Positions 11,135 through 19,980 are shown, numbered from the stretch's first letter. The stretch is DNA of 64,000 bases from Catellatospora vulcania (GCF_009720385.1 NZ_ML769302.1:248001-312000); one strand, 5' to 3'. Made by a program: numbers and translations. The notes: generated by a model from the letters alone, not told the origin.

Positions 11135-11894
11135 GCCGCACCGGGACCACGATCGGGCCGAACTCGCCCGCGATCACCCGTACCCGCGCGCGGTAGTGCA
11201 GCGCGAGCAGCTCCTCGGTCAGCACCTGGGCCGGCGGGCCGTCGGCGGCGATCCGGCCCTCGGCCAGCAGCACCAGGCGGTCGGCGTACTCGCCGGCCAC
11301 GGACAGGTCGTGCATGGTGGCCAGCACGGTCAGCGCCCGTTCGTGGCGCAGCCGGTCGACCAGCTCCAGCACCTCCTGCTGGTGGCCGATGTCCAGGGCC
11401 GAGGTGGGCTCGTCGAGCAGCAGCAGGGGCGCGCCCTGGGCCAGCGCGCGGGCCAGGAACACCCGCTGGCGCTCGCCGCCGGAGAGCGTCTCCAGTTCGC
11501 GGCCGATGAACCGGCGCAGTTCGAGGGAGTCGAGCACCTGCTCCACGATGGACAGATCCTGCGCCGACTCGCGGCCCAGCGGGGCGATGTAGGGGGTGCG
11601 GCCGAGCAGCACGTAGTCCAGCACACGCATGCCGGGCGGCACCACGGGCTGCTGGGCGACGGTGGCCACGAGCTGGGCCCGGCGGCGGCGCGGCAGCGCG
11701 CTGGTCGGCGTACCGTCAATGATGATCTTCCCGTGGTGCGTGACCGCGCCACCCACCGCCCGCAGCAGGGTCGACTTGCCCGCGCCGTTGGGGCCGATCA
11801 CGGTGACCCACTCGCCGGAGGCCACGGCCAGGTCCACGCCATGCAGGATCTCGGCGTCGCCCAGGGTCACCCGGACGCCCTCCACCGCCAGCAT
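11127..11894 (-). CDS. ABC importer ATP-binding protein (cobalamin/siderophore type)
   Basis: 255 aa. FecE/BtuD-type ATPase with Walker A GPNGAGKST (33-41), Q-loop TVAQQP, signature LSGGERQR (138-145), Walker B LLLLDEPTSALD (157-168) and the switch histidine in TMHD. It powers uptake by the permease encoded just before it; its ATG overlaps the permease stop by 1 nt. The family covers B12, haem and ferric siderophores; the cobalamin riboswitch ahead of the operon favours a corrinoid. Confidence 0.92.
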   Translation of the reverse strand: MLAVEGVRVTLGDAEILHGVDLAVASGEWVTVIGPNGAGKSTLLRAVGGAVTHHGKIIIDGTPTSALPRRRRAQLVATVAQQPVVPPGMRVLDYVLLGRTPYIAPLGRESAQDLSIVEQVLDSLELRRFIGRELETLSGGERQRVFLARALAQGAPLLLLDEPTSALDIGHQQEVLELVDRLRHERALTVLATMHDLSVAGEYADRLVLLAEGRIAADGPPAQVLTEELLALHYRARVRVIAGEFGPIVVPVRLS

Positions 11895-12922
11895 CAGACG
11901 CTCACCCGCCTGGTCGAGCGCAGCACCAGGATGAAGAACGGCGCGCCGAAGAACGCGGTGACCACGCCGATCGGCAGCTCGCCCGGGGCGATCAGGGTGC
12001 GCGCGGCCAGATCCGCCAGGGCCAGGAACGCCGCGCCGAACAGCAGCGACAGCGGCAGGATCGACCGGTACGAGCCACCGGCCAGCAGCCGCACCACGTG
12101 CGGCACGATGATGCCGACGAAGCCGATCAGCCCGGACACGGCGACCGCGGCGGCGGTGCCCAGCGAGGCCGCGGCCAGCAGGATCATCCGGGAGCGCTGC
12201 GGGTGCAGGCCCAGGCTCGCCGCCTCGGTGTCGCCGACGCTGAGCACGTCCAGCTCCCGGCGCAGGGCCAGCACCACGATCGTGGTGACCAGCGCGTACG
12301 GCAGCAGCAGGGTCACCTCGTGCCAGCCGTTGGTGGCCAGCCGCCCGAGCAGCCAGGAGTACACCTCGCGGATGGTGTCCACGTTGCGCTGCAGCAGGTA
12401 GGTCTGGATCGCGGCGAGGAAGCTCGACACGGCCACCCCGGCCAGGATCAGCGTCGCCGACGAGCGGTCCCGCCCCCCGGCCACCCCGAGCAGGTAGGTG
12501 ACCACGACCGCGATCCCGGCCCCGGCGAACGCGGCCAGCGGCAGCACCGCCCCGGCCCGGAACGCGATCGCCATGGTCGCGCCGAGACCGGCGCCCGCCG
12601 CGACGCCCAGCAGGTACGGGTCGGCCAGCGGGTTGCGGAAGACGCCCTGGTAGCAGCCGCCGGCCAGGGACAGCATCGCGCCGACCAGCAGCCCGAGCAC
12701 CACCCGGGGCAGCCGCAGCTCGGTGATGATGGCTGTCTCGCGCTCGTTCAGCCCCGACGGCAGGTCCACGCCGGGGATCAGGTTGAGCAGCTCCGCCGCG
12801 ACCGAGCCGGGCGGCAGCGTCACCGGGCCGAGAGCGACCCCGGCGACGAGCGCGACCAGCACGGCTCCGACCCCGGCGGCGAGCCACCCGAGACTGAGCC
12901 GTGCCGGTCGCAGTGTCGTCAT
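11894..12922 (-). CDS. ABC importer permease, FecCD/BtuC family
   Basis: 342 aa with about ten hydrophobic helices. GVFRNPLADPYLLGVAAGAG and VSGLIGFVGIIVPHVVRLL are the diagnostic FecCD/BtuC segments; the second is the L-loop that contacts the ATPase. ATG 12922 lies 8 nt after the stop of the binding-protein gene. It forms a type II importer with the genes on either side. Confidence 0.93.
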   Translation of the reverse strand: MTTLRPARLSLGWLAAGVGAVLVALVAGVALGPVTLPPGSVAAELLNLIPGVDLPSGLNERETAIITELRLPRVVLGLLVGAMLSLAGGCYQGVFRNPLADPYLLGVAAGAGLGATMAIAFRAGAVLPLAAFAGAGIAVVVTYLLGVAGGRDRSSATLILAGVAVSSFLAAIQTYLLQRNVDTIREVYSWLLGRLATNGWHEVTLLLPYALVTTIVVLALRRELDVLSVGDTEAASLGLHPQRSRMILLAAASLGTAAAVAVSGLIGFVGIIVPHVVRLLAGGSYRSILPLSLLFGAAFLALADLAARTLIAPGELPIGVVTAFFGAPFFILVLRSTRRVSV

Positions 12923-12930
12923 CGCCGTGG

Positions 12931-13863
12931 TCAGGCCGGGACCTTGTTGACCGCGTCGACGATCGCGCGGACCAGGTCGACGACGCGCGGGCCCCAGCGC
13001 GAGGCGATGTCGTCGTCCAGCGCCACGACCTGGCCCTTGCTGACGGCGGTCAGGCCGGCCCAGCCGGCGCGCGCCTTCACGGTGTCCAGGTTCTGCTTGC
13101 AGCACTTGGTGTCGGCCAGGAAGATCAGGTCAGGGTTCGACTTGATCAGCGATTCGGCGCTGAGCTGCGGGTATCCGCTGCCCTTGGTGTCGGCGGCGTC
13201 GGCCACGTTCTTCAGGCCGGCCAGCTCGAACAGCGAGCCGATGAAGGTCTTCGAGGTCACCGAGTACAGCGTCGGGTCCAGCTCGTAGTAGTAGGACAGC
13301 GGGGTCGCGCGCTTCGGCAGGTCCTTGACCAGCTTGGCGATGTCGTCCTTCATCTGCCCGGTGAGCGCGGTGGCCTCGGCGCTGTGCCCGGTCAGCGTGC
13401 CCAGGTCGGCGATCTGCTGGTAGGTGGCGTCCAGAGTGGCCGCGGCCGGGGCCACGTAAACCGGGATCTTCAGGGTGGTCAGCTGGGCCACCACGTTGTT
13501 GGCGTCGGTGTCGAGCACGACCAGGTCGGGGCTCTTGGCCGCGACGGCCTCGGCGTTGGGCTGGAAGCCGGACAGCTCGGTCTTCGGGGCGTTCGCCGGG
13601 AAGTTCGAGTTGTCGTCGACGGCGCTCACCTGGCCGCCGGCGCCGATGGCGAACAGCATCTCGGTCAGCGTCGGCGACAACGAGACGATCTTCACCGGCT
13701 GCGCGGGCAGGGTCACCTTGCCGACGGTCACCGGGTACGCCGCGGCGGCGCTGGGCTGGGCAGGGGTCGCCGGGTCGTTCGTCGCGCAGGCCGCGAGCGC
13801 GGCCACCAGGCCGGCGGCGGCGAGCGCGCCGACGGCGCGGCGGGACAGGAAACGGGTACGCAC
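12931..13863 (-). CDS. substrate-binding lipoprotein of cobalamin-type ABC importer
   Basis: 310 aa. A basic n-region (RTRFLSRRAVG), hydrophobic stretch and lipobox LAAC mark a lipoprotein. The mature part is a helical-backbone receptor of the FecB/BtuF class: VKIVSLSPTLTEMLFAIGAG, then PDLVVLDTDANNVV, a long linking helix, and LIKSNPDLIFLADTKCC in the second lobe. It captures ligand outside the membrane and delivers it to the permease. The GTG start at 13863 has a clear AGGAGG 5 nt upstream. First gene of the operon, directly downstream of the riboswitch, hence likely repressed by adenosylcobalamin. Confidence 0.92.
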   Translation of the reverse strand: MRTRFLSRRAVGALAAAGLVAALAACATNDPATPAQPSAAAAYPVTVGKVTLPAQPVKIVSLSPTLTEMLFAIGAGGQVSAVDDNSNFPANAPKTELSGFQPNAEAVAAKSPDLVVLDTDANNVVAQLTTLKIPVYVAPAAATLDATYQQIADLGTLTGHSAEATALTGQMKDDIAKLVKDLPKRATPLSYYYELDPTLYSVTSKTFIGSLFELAGLKNVADAADTKGSGYPQLSAESLIKSNPDLIFLADTKCCKQNLDTVKARAGWAGLTAVSKGQVVALDDDIASRWGPRVVDLVRAIVDAVNKVPA

Positions 13864-13949
13864 TGATCCTCCTATCGGTCGAGGCAGGTCCTTCGCCGAC
13901 AGGGCCCGATCAGGTGGGGCAGCCCGGTCCGCGAGACGCCCTTCCTCGA

Positions 13950-14070
13950 GAGCGTGGTTCGCGACTGCCGCAGGCGACCTGGCTCGCCCACCGAGGTGGG
14001 ATCACAGTTGCGGGACAGCGCCGGGTTCGCACCGGCTTCGCTGCGGGACAGTCAGGCGACACGCTAATAC
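13950..14070 (-). promoter_or_regulatory. cobalamin (AdoCbl) riboswitch
   Basis: On the minus strand the conserved core is readable: GAAGCCGGTGCGAACCCGGC with the adjoining CGCTGTCCCGCAACTGTGA (about 14001-14039), then GAGCCAGGTCGCCTGC (13971-13986). An outer stem pairs GACTG (rc of 14049-14053) with CAGTC (rc of 13963-13967). About 90 nt separate the aptamer from the GTG at 13863; they include the AGGAGG ribosome site, so control could be by masking the site or by attenuation. Boundaries are approximate. Confidence 0.88.
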
Positions 14071-14120
14071 ACACCCGGGCCGATGCTCGCGACCCGGAGT
14101 GGAGGATGTGCGCAGGCTCA

Positions 14121-14423
14121 TCACGCCTGGGTCTTGTGGACCTCTTCGACGTCGACGGGCACGTCTTCGGTGGGCTCGGTCTCGCCGGCCAGGGCGGCGC
14201 GCAGCCGGTCCTTCTCCGCCTTGCGGCGGTCCACGGCGCTCTCGACCTGGGCGGTCACGTCGTCACGGAGGTTGCGCAGCAGGAACCAGCTGGCCGCGGC
14301 CGAGGCCAGAATGGCGATCATCAGCTTGAGCAGCAGGCTCAGGTTCGGGACGAACCACAGGGCGGCGAAGAAGGCCAGGAAGAGGACCAGCCTGGCGAGC
14401 GTGTACTTGACAGCAGGACTCAC
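14121..14423 (-). CDS. DUF4229-type small membrane protein
   Basis: 100 aa. Two hydrophobic helices (about 9-28 and 30-48) separated by PNLSLLLKL, then a charged coiled-coil tail with QVESAVDRRKAEKDRLRAAL and an acidic end. I recognise this as a DUF4229-like protein, often near menaquinone genes in actinobacteria, with no known role. It lies 59 bp after the next membrane gene on the same strand and may be the last gene of an mqnE-led operon. Confidence 0.75.
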   Translation of the reverse strand: MSPAVKYTLARLVLFLAFFAALWFVPNLSLLLKLMIAILASAAASWFLLRNLRDDVTAQVESAVDRRKAEKDRLRAALAGETEPTEDVPVDVEEVHKTQA

Positions 14424-14482
14424 CGCTCCAGGGTAGCCGCCGAACCTGCCCGCCCTCGGTCAGCCCCGCTCGGGGCCGCGGG

Positions 14483-14917
14483 TCAGCCCCGGTCCGCGGC
14501 CGCCAGGCCGAGGTGCCAGAGCACGGCGTACGCCACCGTGGTGACCAGCGCGCCCAGCCCGCCGGACACCAGCGGCGGGAACCCCGACGCCGCGCCGACG
14601 GCGAGCACGCCCAGCACCACCGCGAGCAGGGCGGCGGCCGGGGCCACCGCGAGCCGCCCGCGGTGGCCCGCCGCCGCCTTGAACTGCTCCACGAAGATGA
14701 TCGCCGGGAAGATCACCGCGAGCCAGCCGGTGAGGTCGCCGAACTCGCCCATGCCCAGCAGCGCGAACAGGCCGTCGAAGGCGACCATGCCGAGCACGCT
14801 GATGACGAACCCGGCCAGCGCGTACGCCACCAGGTCGGTCAGCGAGACGATGCGCCCGGAGGCGTCACGCCGCGGGCCCTTGCGCTGCTCCTCGGCCGGG
14901 GACTGCGGGTCGGCCAC
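14483..14917 (-). CDS. uncharacterised integral membrane protein
   Basis: 144 aa. A charged N-terminus (PAEEQRKGPRRDASGR) precedes about four hydrophobic helices: VSLTDLVAYALAGFVISVLG, LTGWLAVIFPAIIFVEQF, ALLAVVLGVLAVGAASG and GALVTTVAYAVLWHLGLAA. I do not recognise a family. It starts 3 nt after the mqnE stop on the same strand, so it is co-transcribed with mqnE; this suggests, but does not prove, a link to quinone synthesis at the membrane. Confidence 0.7.
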   Translation of the reverse strand: MADPQSPAEEQRKGPRRDASGRIVSLTDLVAYALAGFVISVLGMVAFDGLFALLGMGEFGDLTGWLAVIFPAIIFVEQFKAAAGHRGRLAVAPAAALLAVVLGVLAVGAASGFPPLVSGGLGALVTTVAYAVLWHLGLAAADRG

Positions 14918-14920
14918 CCG

Positions 14921-16090
14921 TCAGGCCCAGACCTGCTGCGGCTCGCTGCGCCGCTCGGCCATGCTGACCGGCGCGCCGTACTCCTTGACGACCTGGTAGC
15001 GGGTGTCCCGCTCGACCGGGGTGAACCCGGCGTCCCAGATCAGGTGGAGCAGATCGTCGCGGTGCATGGTGTTCGGGGTGCCGTACGAGTCCGCGTCGTG
15101 CGTGATCTTGTACTCGACCACCGAGCCGTCGAGGTCGTCCACGCCGAAGTTCAGCGACAGCTGCGCCAGCGACAGGCCGTGCATGACCCAGAAGCACTTG
15201 ATGTGGTCGAAGTTGTCCAGCATCAGCCGGGACACCGCGAACGTCTTCAGCGACTCGGCCGGCGAGGCCATCGTGGTCTGCGCCTGGATCCGGTTGCGGA
15301 TCTTGCCGTCCGCGCTGTCGTGGAAGTCGTGCTGGTAGCGCAGCGGGATGAAGACGGTGAAGCCGCCGGTCTCGTCCTGCAGCTCGCGCAGGCGCAGCAC
15401 GTGGTCGACGCGGTGCCGCGGCTCCTCGATGTGGCCGTACAGCATCGTCGAGGGGGTGCGCAGGCCCTTGCTGTGCGCCAGCCGGTGGATGCGCGACCAG
15501 TCCTCCCAGTGGCAGGCGTGGTCGACGATGTGCTGGCGGACCTCCCAGTCGAAGATCTCGGCCCCGCCGCCGGTCAGCGACTCCAGGCCGGCTTCCATCA
15601 GCTCGTCGAGGATCGCGTCGGCGGTCAGGCCGGAGATCTTCTCGAACCACTGCACCTCGGTCGCGGTGAACGCCTTCAGCTTGACGTTCGGCAGCGCCTG
15701 CTTCAGTTCCTTGAGCACGCGCGGGTAGTAGCGCCACGGCAGCGTCGGGTGCAGACCGTTGACGATGTGCAGCTCGGTGAGCTGCTCGTCCTTCATCTCC
15801 AGCGCCTTGGCGACGGCCTGCTCCACCCGCATGGTGTATGCGTCCTTCTCGCCCGGCTTGCGCTGGAACGAGCAGTATGCACAGCTGGCCGAGCAGACGT
15901 TCGTCAGGTTCAGGTGCCGGTTGACGTTGAACATCACCCGGTCGCCGTTCTTCTCCGTCCGGACGTGGTGCGCGAGCCGCCCCAGCCAGGCCAGATCGTC
16001 ACTCGCGTAGAGAGCCTCGCCGTCTTCGCGGCTGAGCCGCTCTCCGGCATAGACCTTCTGCTCCAGCTCCCGCTTCAAACCCACGTCCAT
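14921..16090 (-). CDS. mqnE: MqnE, aminodeoxyfutalosine synthase
   Basis: 389 aa radical SAM enzyme that joins the MqnA product to adenosine from SAM. The cluster motif is C-SAS-C-AY-C in NLTNVCSASCAYCSFQRKPG; the barrel includes ELHIVNGLHPTLPWRYY, ESLTGGGAEIFDWEVRQHI and STMLYGHIEEPRHRVDHVLR. Length is normal. ATG 16090 has TAGGCT at 16098-16103, 7 nt upstream, and no ribosome site, so it is likely leaderless. Two small membrane-protein genes follow at once. Confidence 0.95.
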   Translation of the reverse strand: MDVGLKRELEQKVYAGERLSREDGEALYASDDLAWLGRLAHHVRTEKNGDRVMFNVNRHLNLTNVCSASCAYCSFQRKPGEKDAYTMRVEQAVAKALEMKDEQLTELHIVNGLHPTLPWRYYPRVLKELKQALPNVKLKAFTATEVQWFEKISGLTADAILDELMEAGLESLTGGGAEIFDWEVRQHIVDHACHWEDWSRIHRLAHSKGLRTPSTMLYGHIEEPRHRVDHVLRLRELQDETGGFTVFIPLRYQHDFHDSADGKIRNRIQAQTTMASPAESLKTFAVSRLMLDNFDHIKCFWVMHGLSLAQLSLNFGVDDLDGSVVEYKITHDADSYGTPNTMHRDDLLHLIWDAGFTPVERDTRYQVVKEYGAPVSMAERRSEPQQVWA

Positions 16091-16240
16091 GGCAGTGAGC
16101 CTACGACGTGCCGTCCCGCGTGCCTGTTGCGGCCCTTGACAGCGACTGTTCAGCTTGACGCCACCGGGACAGAAGGGTCGACACGGAACCTGATTTCCGG
16201 TAGGAACTCTGTGGGAACAAAGGGGAGGACGGGGCCACTG

Positions 16241-17644
16241 ATGTCCAAGCGTCGAAGCGGGCAGGCTCGACGGCAGGGCCAGATCGCAGTCGGATCGGCC
16301 GTGCTCAGCGCGCTCATCGCCGGTGGCATCGCCGTGCCCGCCGCCGCTGATCCGCCGGTCGGTTCGAAGATCACTGCGATTCCGGATGCCGGCCTGCGCC
16401 CCCAGCCTGACGGTTTGCCGTCCCTTCCGTTCGGCTCGCTCAGCCTGCCGCGCACCACGCCGCTGACGGCCCAGGCCGCGCTGCTGGCGCAGTACAGCGC
16501 CGCCGAGCTGGAGCTGTCCGTGCTCGGCGCGCGCCGCAGCGAGCTCTACCAGGCCTACGCCAACGCGACCGTGGCCAAGGCGATGGCCGACTACGCCTGG
16601 CGCGCCACCGCCGACACCCTGCGCACCGCGAAGGAGGCCGCCGAGGCCGCCGCGGTCGCGGAGTACCAGGCCGCCGTCAAGGCGCCGCCGCGGCTCGGCG
16701 ACTCGCTCGGGGAGCTGGGCCAGCTCATCCCGCGCACCGAGTCGACACCGGAGACCGAGGCCGTGCTCAACGACCTCGCCACCGCGCAGCACGAGGAGCG
16801 CCAGGCCTACACGGTGCTCACCGCGGCCATCACCGCCGAGCAGCAGGCGTCCACGGCGTATTCGACCGTGGAGAAGGAGTTCAAGCGCAAGGAGACCGCG
16901 TTCCTGGAGCTGAAGCGGCGGCTCGCCGAGCTTCAGTCCGAAGCGGACCGGCTGCGCGAGCTCCAGGAGCAGAACCTCGGTTCGGGCTACAGCCCCGGCA
17001 AGAGCAACGCGGGCCTGGTCGCGGCCGCCAAGGCGCAGAAGGCCGTGCTGTTCGCGCTCAGCCAGCGCGGCAAGCCCTACCGCTGGGGCGACGAGGGGCC
17101 GAACACCTACGACTGCTCCGGCCTGATGCTGGCGTCCTACAACTCCGCCGGGGTCCGCCTCAACCGCGTCGCCAAGGACCAGTACTACGGCACCCGCGCC
17201 AAGACCGTCAGCAAGTACGCGCTGCTCCCCGGTGACCTGGTGTTCTTCGCGACCGACCCGAGCGACTGGCGCACCATCCACCACGTCGGCATGTACCTCG
17301 GCGACGGCAAGATGGTCCACGCCCCCCGCACGGGCGACGTGGTGCGGATCGCGCCGGTGAGCCTGAGCAGCATCGACTTCGCCACCCGGGTGGTGGACGC
17401 GCTGCCGGCCCCGAACCAGCCCGGCCCGACGCAGACCGCCGGCCCGTCGCCCACGAAGACCACCTCGCCGCGCCCGTCGGCCAGCACGTCGCCGTCGAGC
17501 AGCAGTTCGCCGAGCGCCCCGCCGGCCAGCACGTCGCCGTCTCCTGAGCCGGCCGACTCGCCGTCGCCCGTCGCACCCGCGAGCACCAGCCCGAAAACGA
17601 GCCCGTCGCCGGAGCCGAGCCCCAGCCCGGCGCCCGCGGCGTGA
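16241..17644 (+). CDS. secreted NlpC/P60 peptidoglycan endopeptidase with coiled coil and PST-rich tail
   Basis: 467 aa, RipA-like layout. Signal peptide to about residue 36 (ALIAGGIAVPAAADPP). Residues 75-250 form a long coiled coil (YSAAELELSVLGARRSELYQ; KRKETAFLELKRRLAELQ) that probably blocks or positions the active site. The NlpC/P60 domain (about 265-390) has the nucleophile C292 in YDCSGLM and the histidine at 347/348 in IHHVGMYLG, with HAPRTGD after it. The tail from about 392 is low-complexity Ser/Pro/Thr. It should cleave stem peptides in the wall. ATG 16241 has GGGGAGG upstream. Confidence 0.9.
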   Translation: MSKRRSGQARRQGQIAVGSAVLSALIAGGIAVPAAADPPVGSKITAIPDAGLRPQPDGLPSLPFGSLSLPRTTPLTAQAALLAQYSAAELELSVLGARRSELYQAYANATVAKAMADYAWRATADTLRTAKEAAEAAAVAEYQAAVKAPPRLGDSLGELGQLIPRTESTPETEAVLNDLATAQHEERQAYTVLTAAITAEQQASTAYSTVEKEFKRKETAFLELKRRLAELQSEADRLRELQEQNLGSGYSPGKSNAGLVAAAKAQKAVLFALSQRGKPYRWGDEGPNTYDCSGLMLASYNSAGVRLNRVAKDQYYGTRAKTVSKYALLPGDLVFFATDPSDWRTIHHVGMYLGDGKMVHAPRTGDVVRIAPVSLSSIDFATRVVDALPAPNQPGPTQTAGPSPTKTTSPRPSASTSPSSSSSPSAPPASTSPSPEPADSPSPVAPASTSPKTSPSPEPSPSPAPAA

Positions 17645-17730
17645 CGCAGGTCACCCCGCCACGACAGGCCCGCGGGGTGACGCCCACTACACCGCCGTGT
17701 TAATCGCGCGGCGGTGGCGGCAAAGCCCGG

Positions 17731-17846
17731 TACACTGAACGGGATTGTTCTGGGCGCGCTCGGCGCGCCCTTGAGCGTTCCTGCGGGTGACTTGCAGCGG
17801 CACGAGGCCGCGCGGCGCGGGGATGCGCCACCCGAGAGGTTTCGCT
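17731..17846 (+). promoter_or_regulatory. putative promoter and ~100-nt leader of DEAD-box helicase gene
   Basis: TACACT at 17731-17736 is a plausible -10 element, which would give a 5' leader of about 100 nt rich in inverted G/C blocks (GGGCGCGCTCGGCGCGCCC at 17752-17770). Long structured leaders are common for cold-inducible RNA helicase genes; the function here is inference. The GAGAGG at 17834-17839 selects the TTG start at 17847. Confidence 0.4.
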
Positions 17847-19766
17847 TTGACTCAGCACGACCCTGCCCTGTTCCCGTCCGTCTTCGAGATCAACATTGAT
17901 GTCGAGGGCAAGGCCGCGGCCGCGAAGGCCGCCGCCGAGAAGGACGCCGCAGCGGCGACCGTCACCACCACCGACGTCCCGGATGTCGTGACCGTCACGG
18001 AGGCCGCGGACACCGCCGCCGCCGTCGAGGACACCACCGAGCACGTCCCCAGCTTCGCCGAGCTCGGCGTGCCGCGCGCCCTGGTGCGCGAGCTGACCCG
18101 GGCCGGCATCACCCAGCCCTTCGAGATCCAGGCCGCCACCCTGCCGGACGCGCTGGCCGGACGCGACGTGCTCGGCCGCGGCCAGACCGGCTCCGGCAAG
18201 ACCCTCGCTTTCGGACTGCCGCTGCTGGCGCGCATCGCCGAGGGCAAGCCGGCCCGTCCGCACCACCCCAAGGCCCTGATCCTGGTGCCCACCCGTGAAC
18301 TGGCCATGCAGGTCGCGGACGCGCTGCGCCCGCTGGCCAAGGCGATGGACCTCTACACCGGCACCGCGGTCGGCGGCGTGCCGTACGACCGGCAGATCCT
18401 CGGCCTGCAGCGCGGTCTCGACCTGATGATCGCCACCCCGGGCCGCCTCGGCGACCTGATCCAGCGCGGTGCCTGCGCGCTGGACGACATCGAGGTCACT
18501 GTCCTGGACGAGGCCGACCAGATGGCCGACATGGGCTTCCTGCCCGACGTCACCGAGCTGATGGCCAAGACCCCGGCCGGCGGGCAGCGCCTGCTGTTCT
18601 CCGCCACCCTCGACGGTGACGTGGACACGCTGGTCAAGCGGTTCCTGAACAACCCGGTGACGCACTCGACCAACCCGGCCGAGGCCTCTGTGTCCACCAT
18701 GGACCACATGATGCTGCTGATCCCGCCGCAGGAGAAGTTCAAGGTCACCGCGGCGATCGCGAACCGTCCGGGTCGGACGATCATGTTCGCGCGCACCCAG
18801 ATGGGCGTGGACCGCCTGGTCGACCAGCTGCGCGAGGTCGGTGTGCGGGCCGGCGGCCTGCACGGCGGCAAGACCCAGAGTGTCCGTACGCGGACCCTGG
18901 CGCAGTTCAAGGAGGGCCGGATGAGCGTCCTCGTCGCCACCGACGTCGCCGCCCGCGGCATCCACGTCGACGGCGTCTCGCTCGTCGTGCACATCGACCC
19001 GCCGAAGGACCCGAAAGACTACCTGCACCGCGCGGGTCGCACCGCGCGTGCCGGCGAGTCCGGCGCGGTGGCCACCCTGGTGCTGCCCAAGCAGCGCCGC
19101 TCCACCATCTCGATGATGGAGAAGGCCGGCGTGGCCAAGCCCGCCGAGCACCGGCTGCGCGTGGACGACCCGAAGCTGGTCGAGCTGACCGGCGCCGTGG
19201 AGCCGTCGGGCCAGCCCGTGGTCGAGGAGCCGGAGCCGCGCTTCCAGCGCGGCGGCCAGCGTCGCGACGGCGGTGGCCGTGGCTACGGCGACCGCGGCCC
19301 GCGCCAGTACGGCGACCGCCCGTTCCGCGGCGACCGTCCCCAGGGCGACCGGCCGCTCCGCGAGCGCACGTTCGGCGACCGCCCGCAGGGTGACCGGCCG
19401 TTCCGCGAGCGCAGCACCTTCGGTGACCGCCCGCAGGGCGACCGGCCGGTCCGCAGCGAGCGCACCTACGGTGACCGTCCGCAGGGCGACCGTCCGGTCC
19501 GCACGTACGGCGACCGTCCGCAGGGTGACCGCCCGGTCCGCACGTACGGCGACCGTCCGCAGGGTGACCGCCCGGTCCGCACGTACGGTGACCGGCCCCA
19601 GGGTGACCGCCCGTTCCGCGGTGACCGCCCGCAGGGTGACCGTCCGGTCCGCAGCGAGCGGACCTTCGGTGACCGGCCCCAGGGCGACCGGCCGTTCCGC
19701 GAGCGCTCGTTCAGCGACCGCCCGCAGGGCGACCGCTCCTACGGCGACCGCCGCAACGCCGGCTGA
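17847..19766 (+). CDS. DEAD-box RNA helicase with long GDRPQGDRP repeat tail
   Basis: 639 aa from a TTG at 17847, chosen because GAGAGG lies 7 nt upstream; ATG 17823 is the alternative. An Ala/Lys-rich leader is followed by the Q motif (PFEIQAATLPDALAGRD), GQTGSGKT, PTRELAMQV, DEAD in VLDEADQMADMGF, SAT, VATDVAARGIHVDG and HRAGRTARAG. The last 170 residues are Arg/Gly/Asp/Pro-rich repeats built on YGDRPQGDRPVRT, an RGG-like RNA-binding and condensate-prone tail. It should unwind structured RNA in ribosome assembly or mRNA turnover. A strong hairpin terminator follows. Confidence 0.93.
   Translation: MTQHDPALFPSVFEINIDVEGKAAAAKAAAEKDAAAATVTTTDVPDVVTVTEAADTAAAVEDTTEHVPSFAELGVPRALVRELTRAGITQPFEIQAATLPDALAGRDVLGRGQTGSGKTLAFGLPLLARIAEGKPARPHHPKALILVPTRELAMQVADALRPLAKAMDLYTGTAVGGVPYDRQILGLQRGLDLMIATPGRLGDLIQRGACALDDIEVTVLDEADQMADMGFLPDVTELMAKTPAGGQRLLFSATLDGDVDTLVKRFLNNPVTHSTNPAEASVSTMDHMMLLIPPQEKFKVTAAIANRPGRTIMFARTQMGVDRLVDQLREVGVRAGGLHGGKTQSVRTRTLAQFKEGRMSVLVATDVAARGIHVDGVSLVVHIDPPKDPKDYLHRAGRTARAGESGAVATLVLPKQRRSTISMMEKAGVAKPAEHRLRVDDPKLVELTGAVEPSGQPVVEEPEPRFQRGGQRRDGGGRGYGDRGPRQYGDRPFRGDRPQGDRPLRERTFGDRPQGDRPFRERSTFGDRPQGDRPVRSERTYGDRPQGDRPVRTYGDRPQGDRPVRTYGDRPQGDRPVRTYGDRPQGDRPFRGDRPQGDRPVRSERTFGDRPQGDRPFRERSFSDRPQGDRSYGDRRNAG
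19290..19760 (+). repeat. in-frame tandem repeats encoding the helicase tail
   Basis: About 470 bp of imperfect 24-39-bp units of the type GGTGACCGCCCGCAGGGCGA, each coding (Y/F)GDRPQGDRP(V/F)R. The copies between 19494 and 19600 are nearly identical at DNA level, which indicates recent unit expansion; outer units are more diverged and carry RSERTFGD inserts. Copy number is likely to vary between strains. Confidence 0.85.
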
Positions 19767-19779
19767 CCTGCCGAACCTG

Positions 19780-19823
19780 GAAGGGCCCCGGTCCACCGCC
19801 TCGTGGCGGACCGGGGCCCTTCT
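19780..19823 (+). terminator. hairpin terminator after DEAD-box gene
   Basis: GAAGGGCCCCGGT pairs perfectly with ACCGGGGCCCTTC, with an inner CCGCC/GGCGG stem around a TCGT loop, followed by TCTCC. It starts 13 nt after the stop codon. Confidence 0.85.
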
Positions 19824-19883
19824 CCATGTCCAGTCGCCGACCGGGCTGCCGGCGGGGCGCGGTTGCGGCGGCGCATGGCGGCC

Positions 19884-19947
19884 ATGATCGCCGTTTGGTG
19901 TCAACATGTCAGGTCCGACCGCAGATCATGACCTGAAACAGCGATCT
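19884..19947. repeat. hairpin repeat family B, copy 1 (diverged)
   Basis: An imperfect palindrome GATCGCCGTTTGGTGTCA ... TGACCTGAAACAGCGATC around a GACCGCAG core. The ends and core match the perfect copy at 29216-29280. It lies between the convergent ends of the DEAD-box and cds1 genes and can serve as a second, bidirectional terminator. Confidence 0.6.
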
Positions 19948-19980
19948 TCGCGGGCGACCTTCGGCCGCGGCCGACCCGGG

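Noticed and set aside
14121-14917. Assigning the two small membrane proteins after mqnE a quinone function
   Set aside because: Co-transcription alone does not support a role; no motif visible.
19290-19760. Possible CRISPR array because of regularly spaced repeats
   Set aside because: Repeats are in frame, units are contiguous without unique spacers, and they encode the helicase tail. No cas genes.
17700-19907. 735-codon minus-strand frame opposite the DEAD-box gene
   Set aside because: Repetitive composition simply mirrors the helicase repeats; no start signal or family resemblance.
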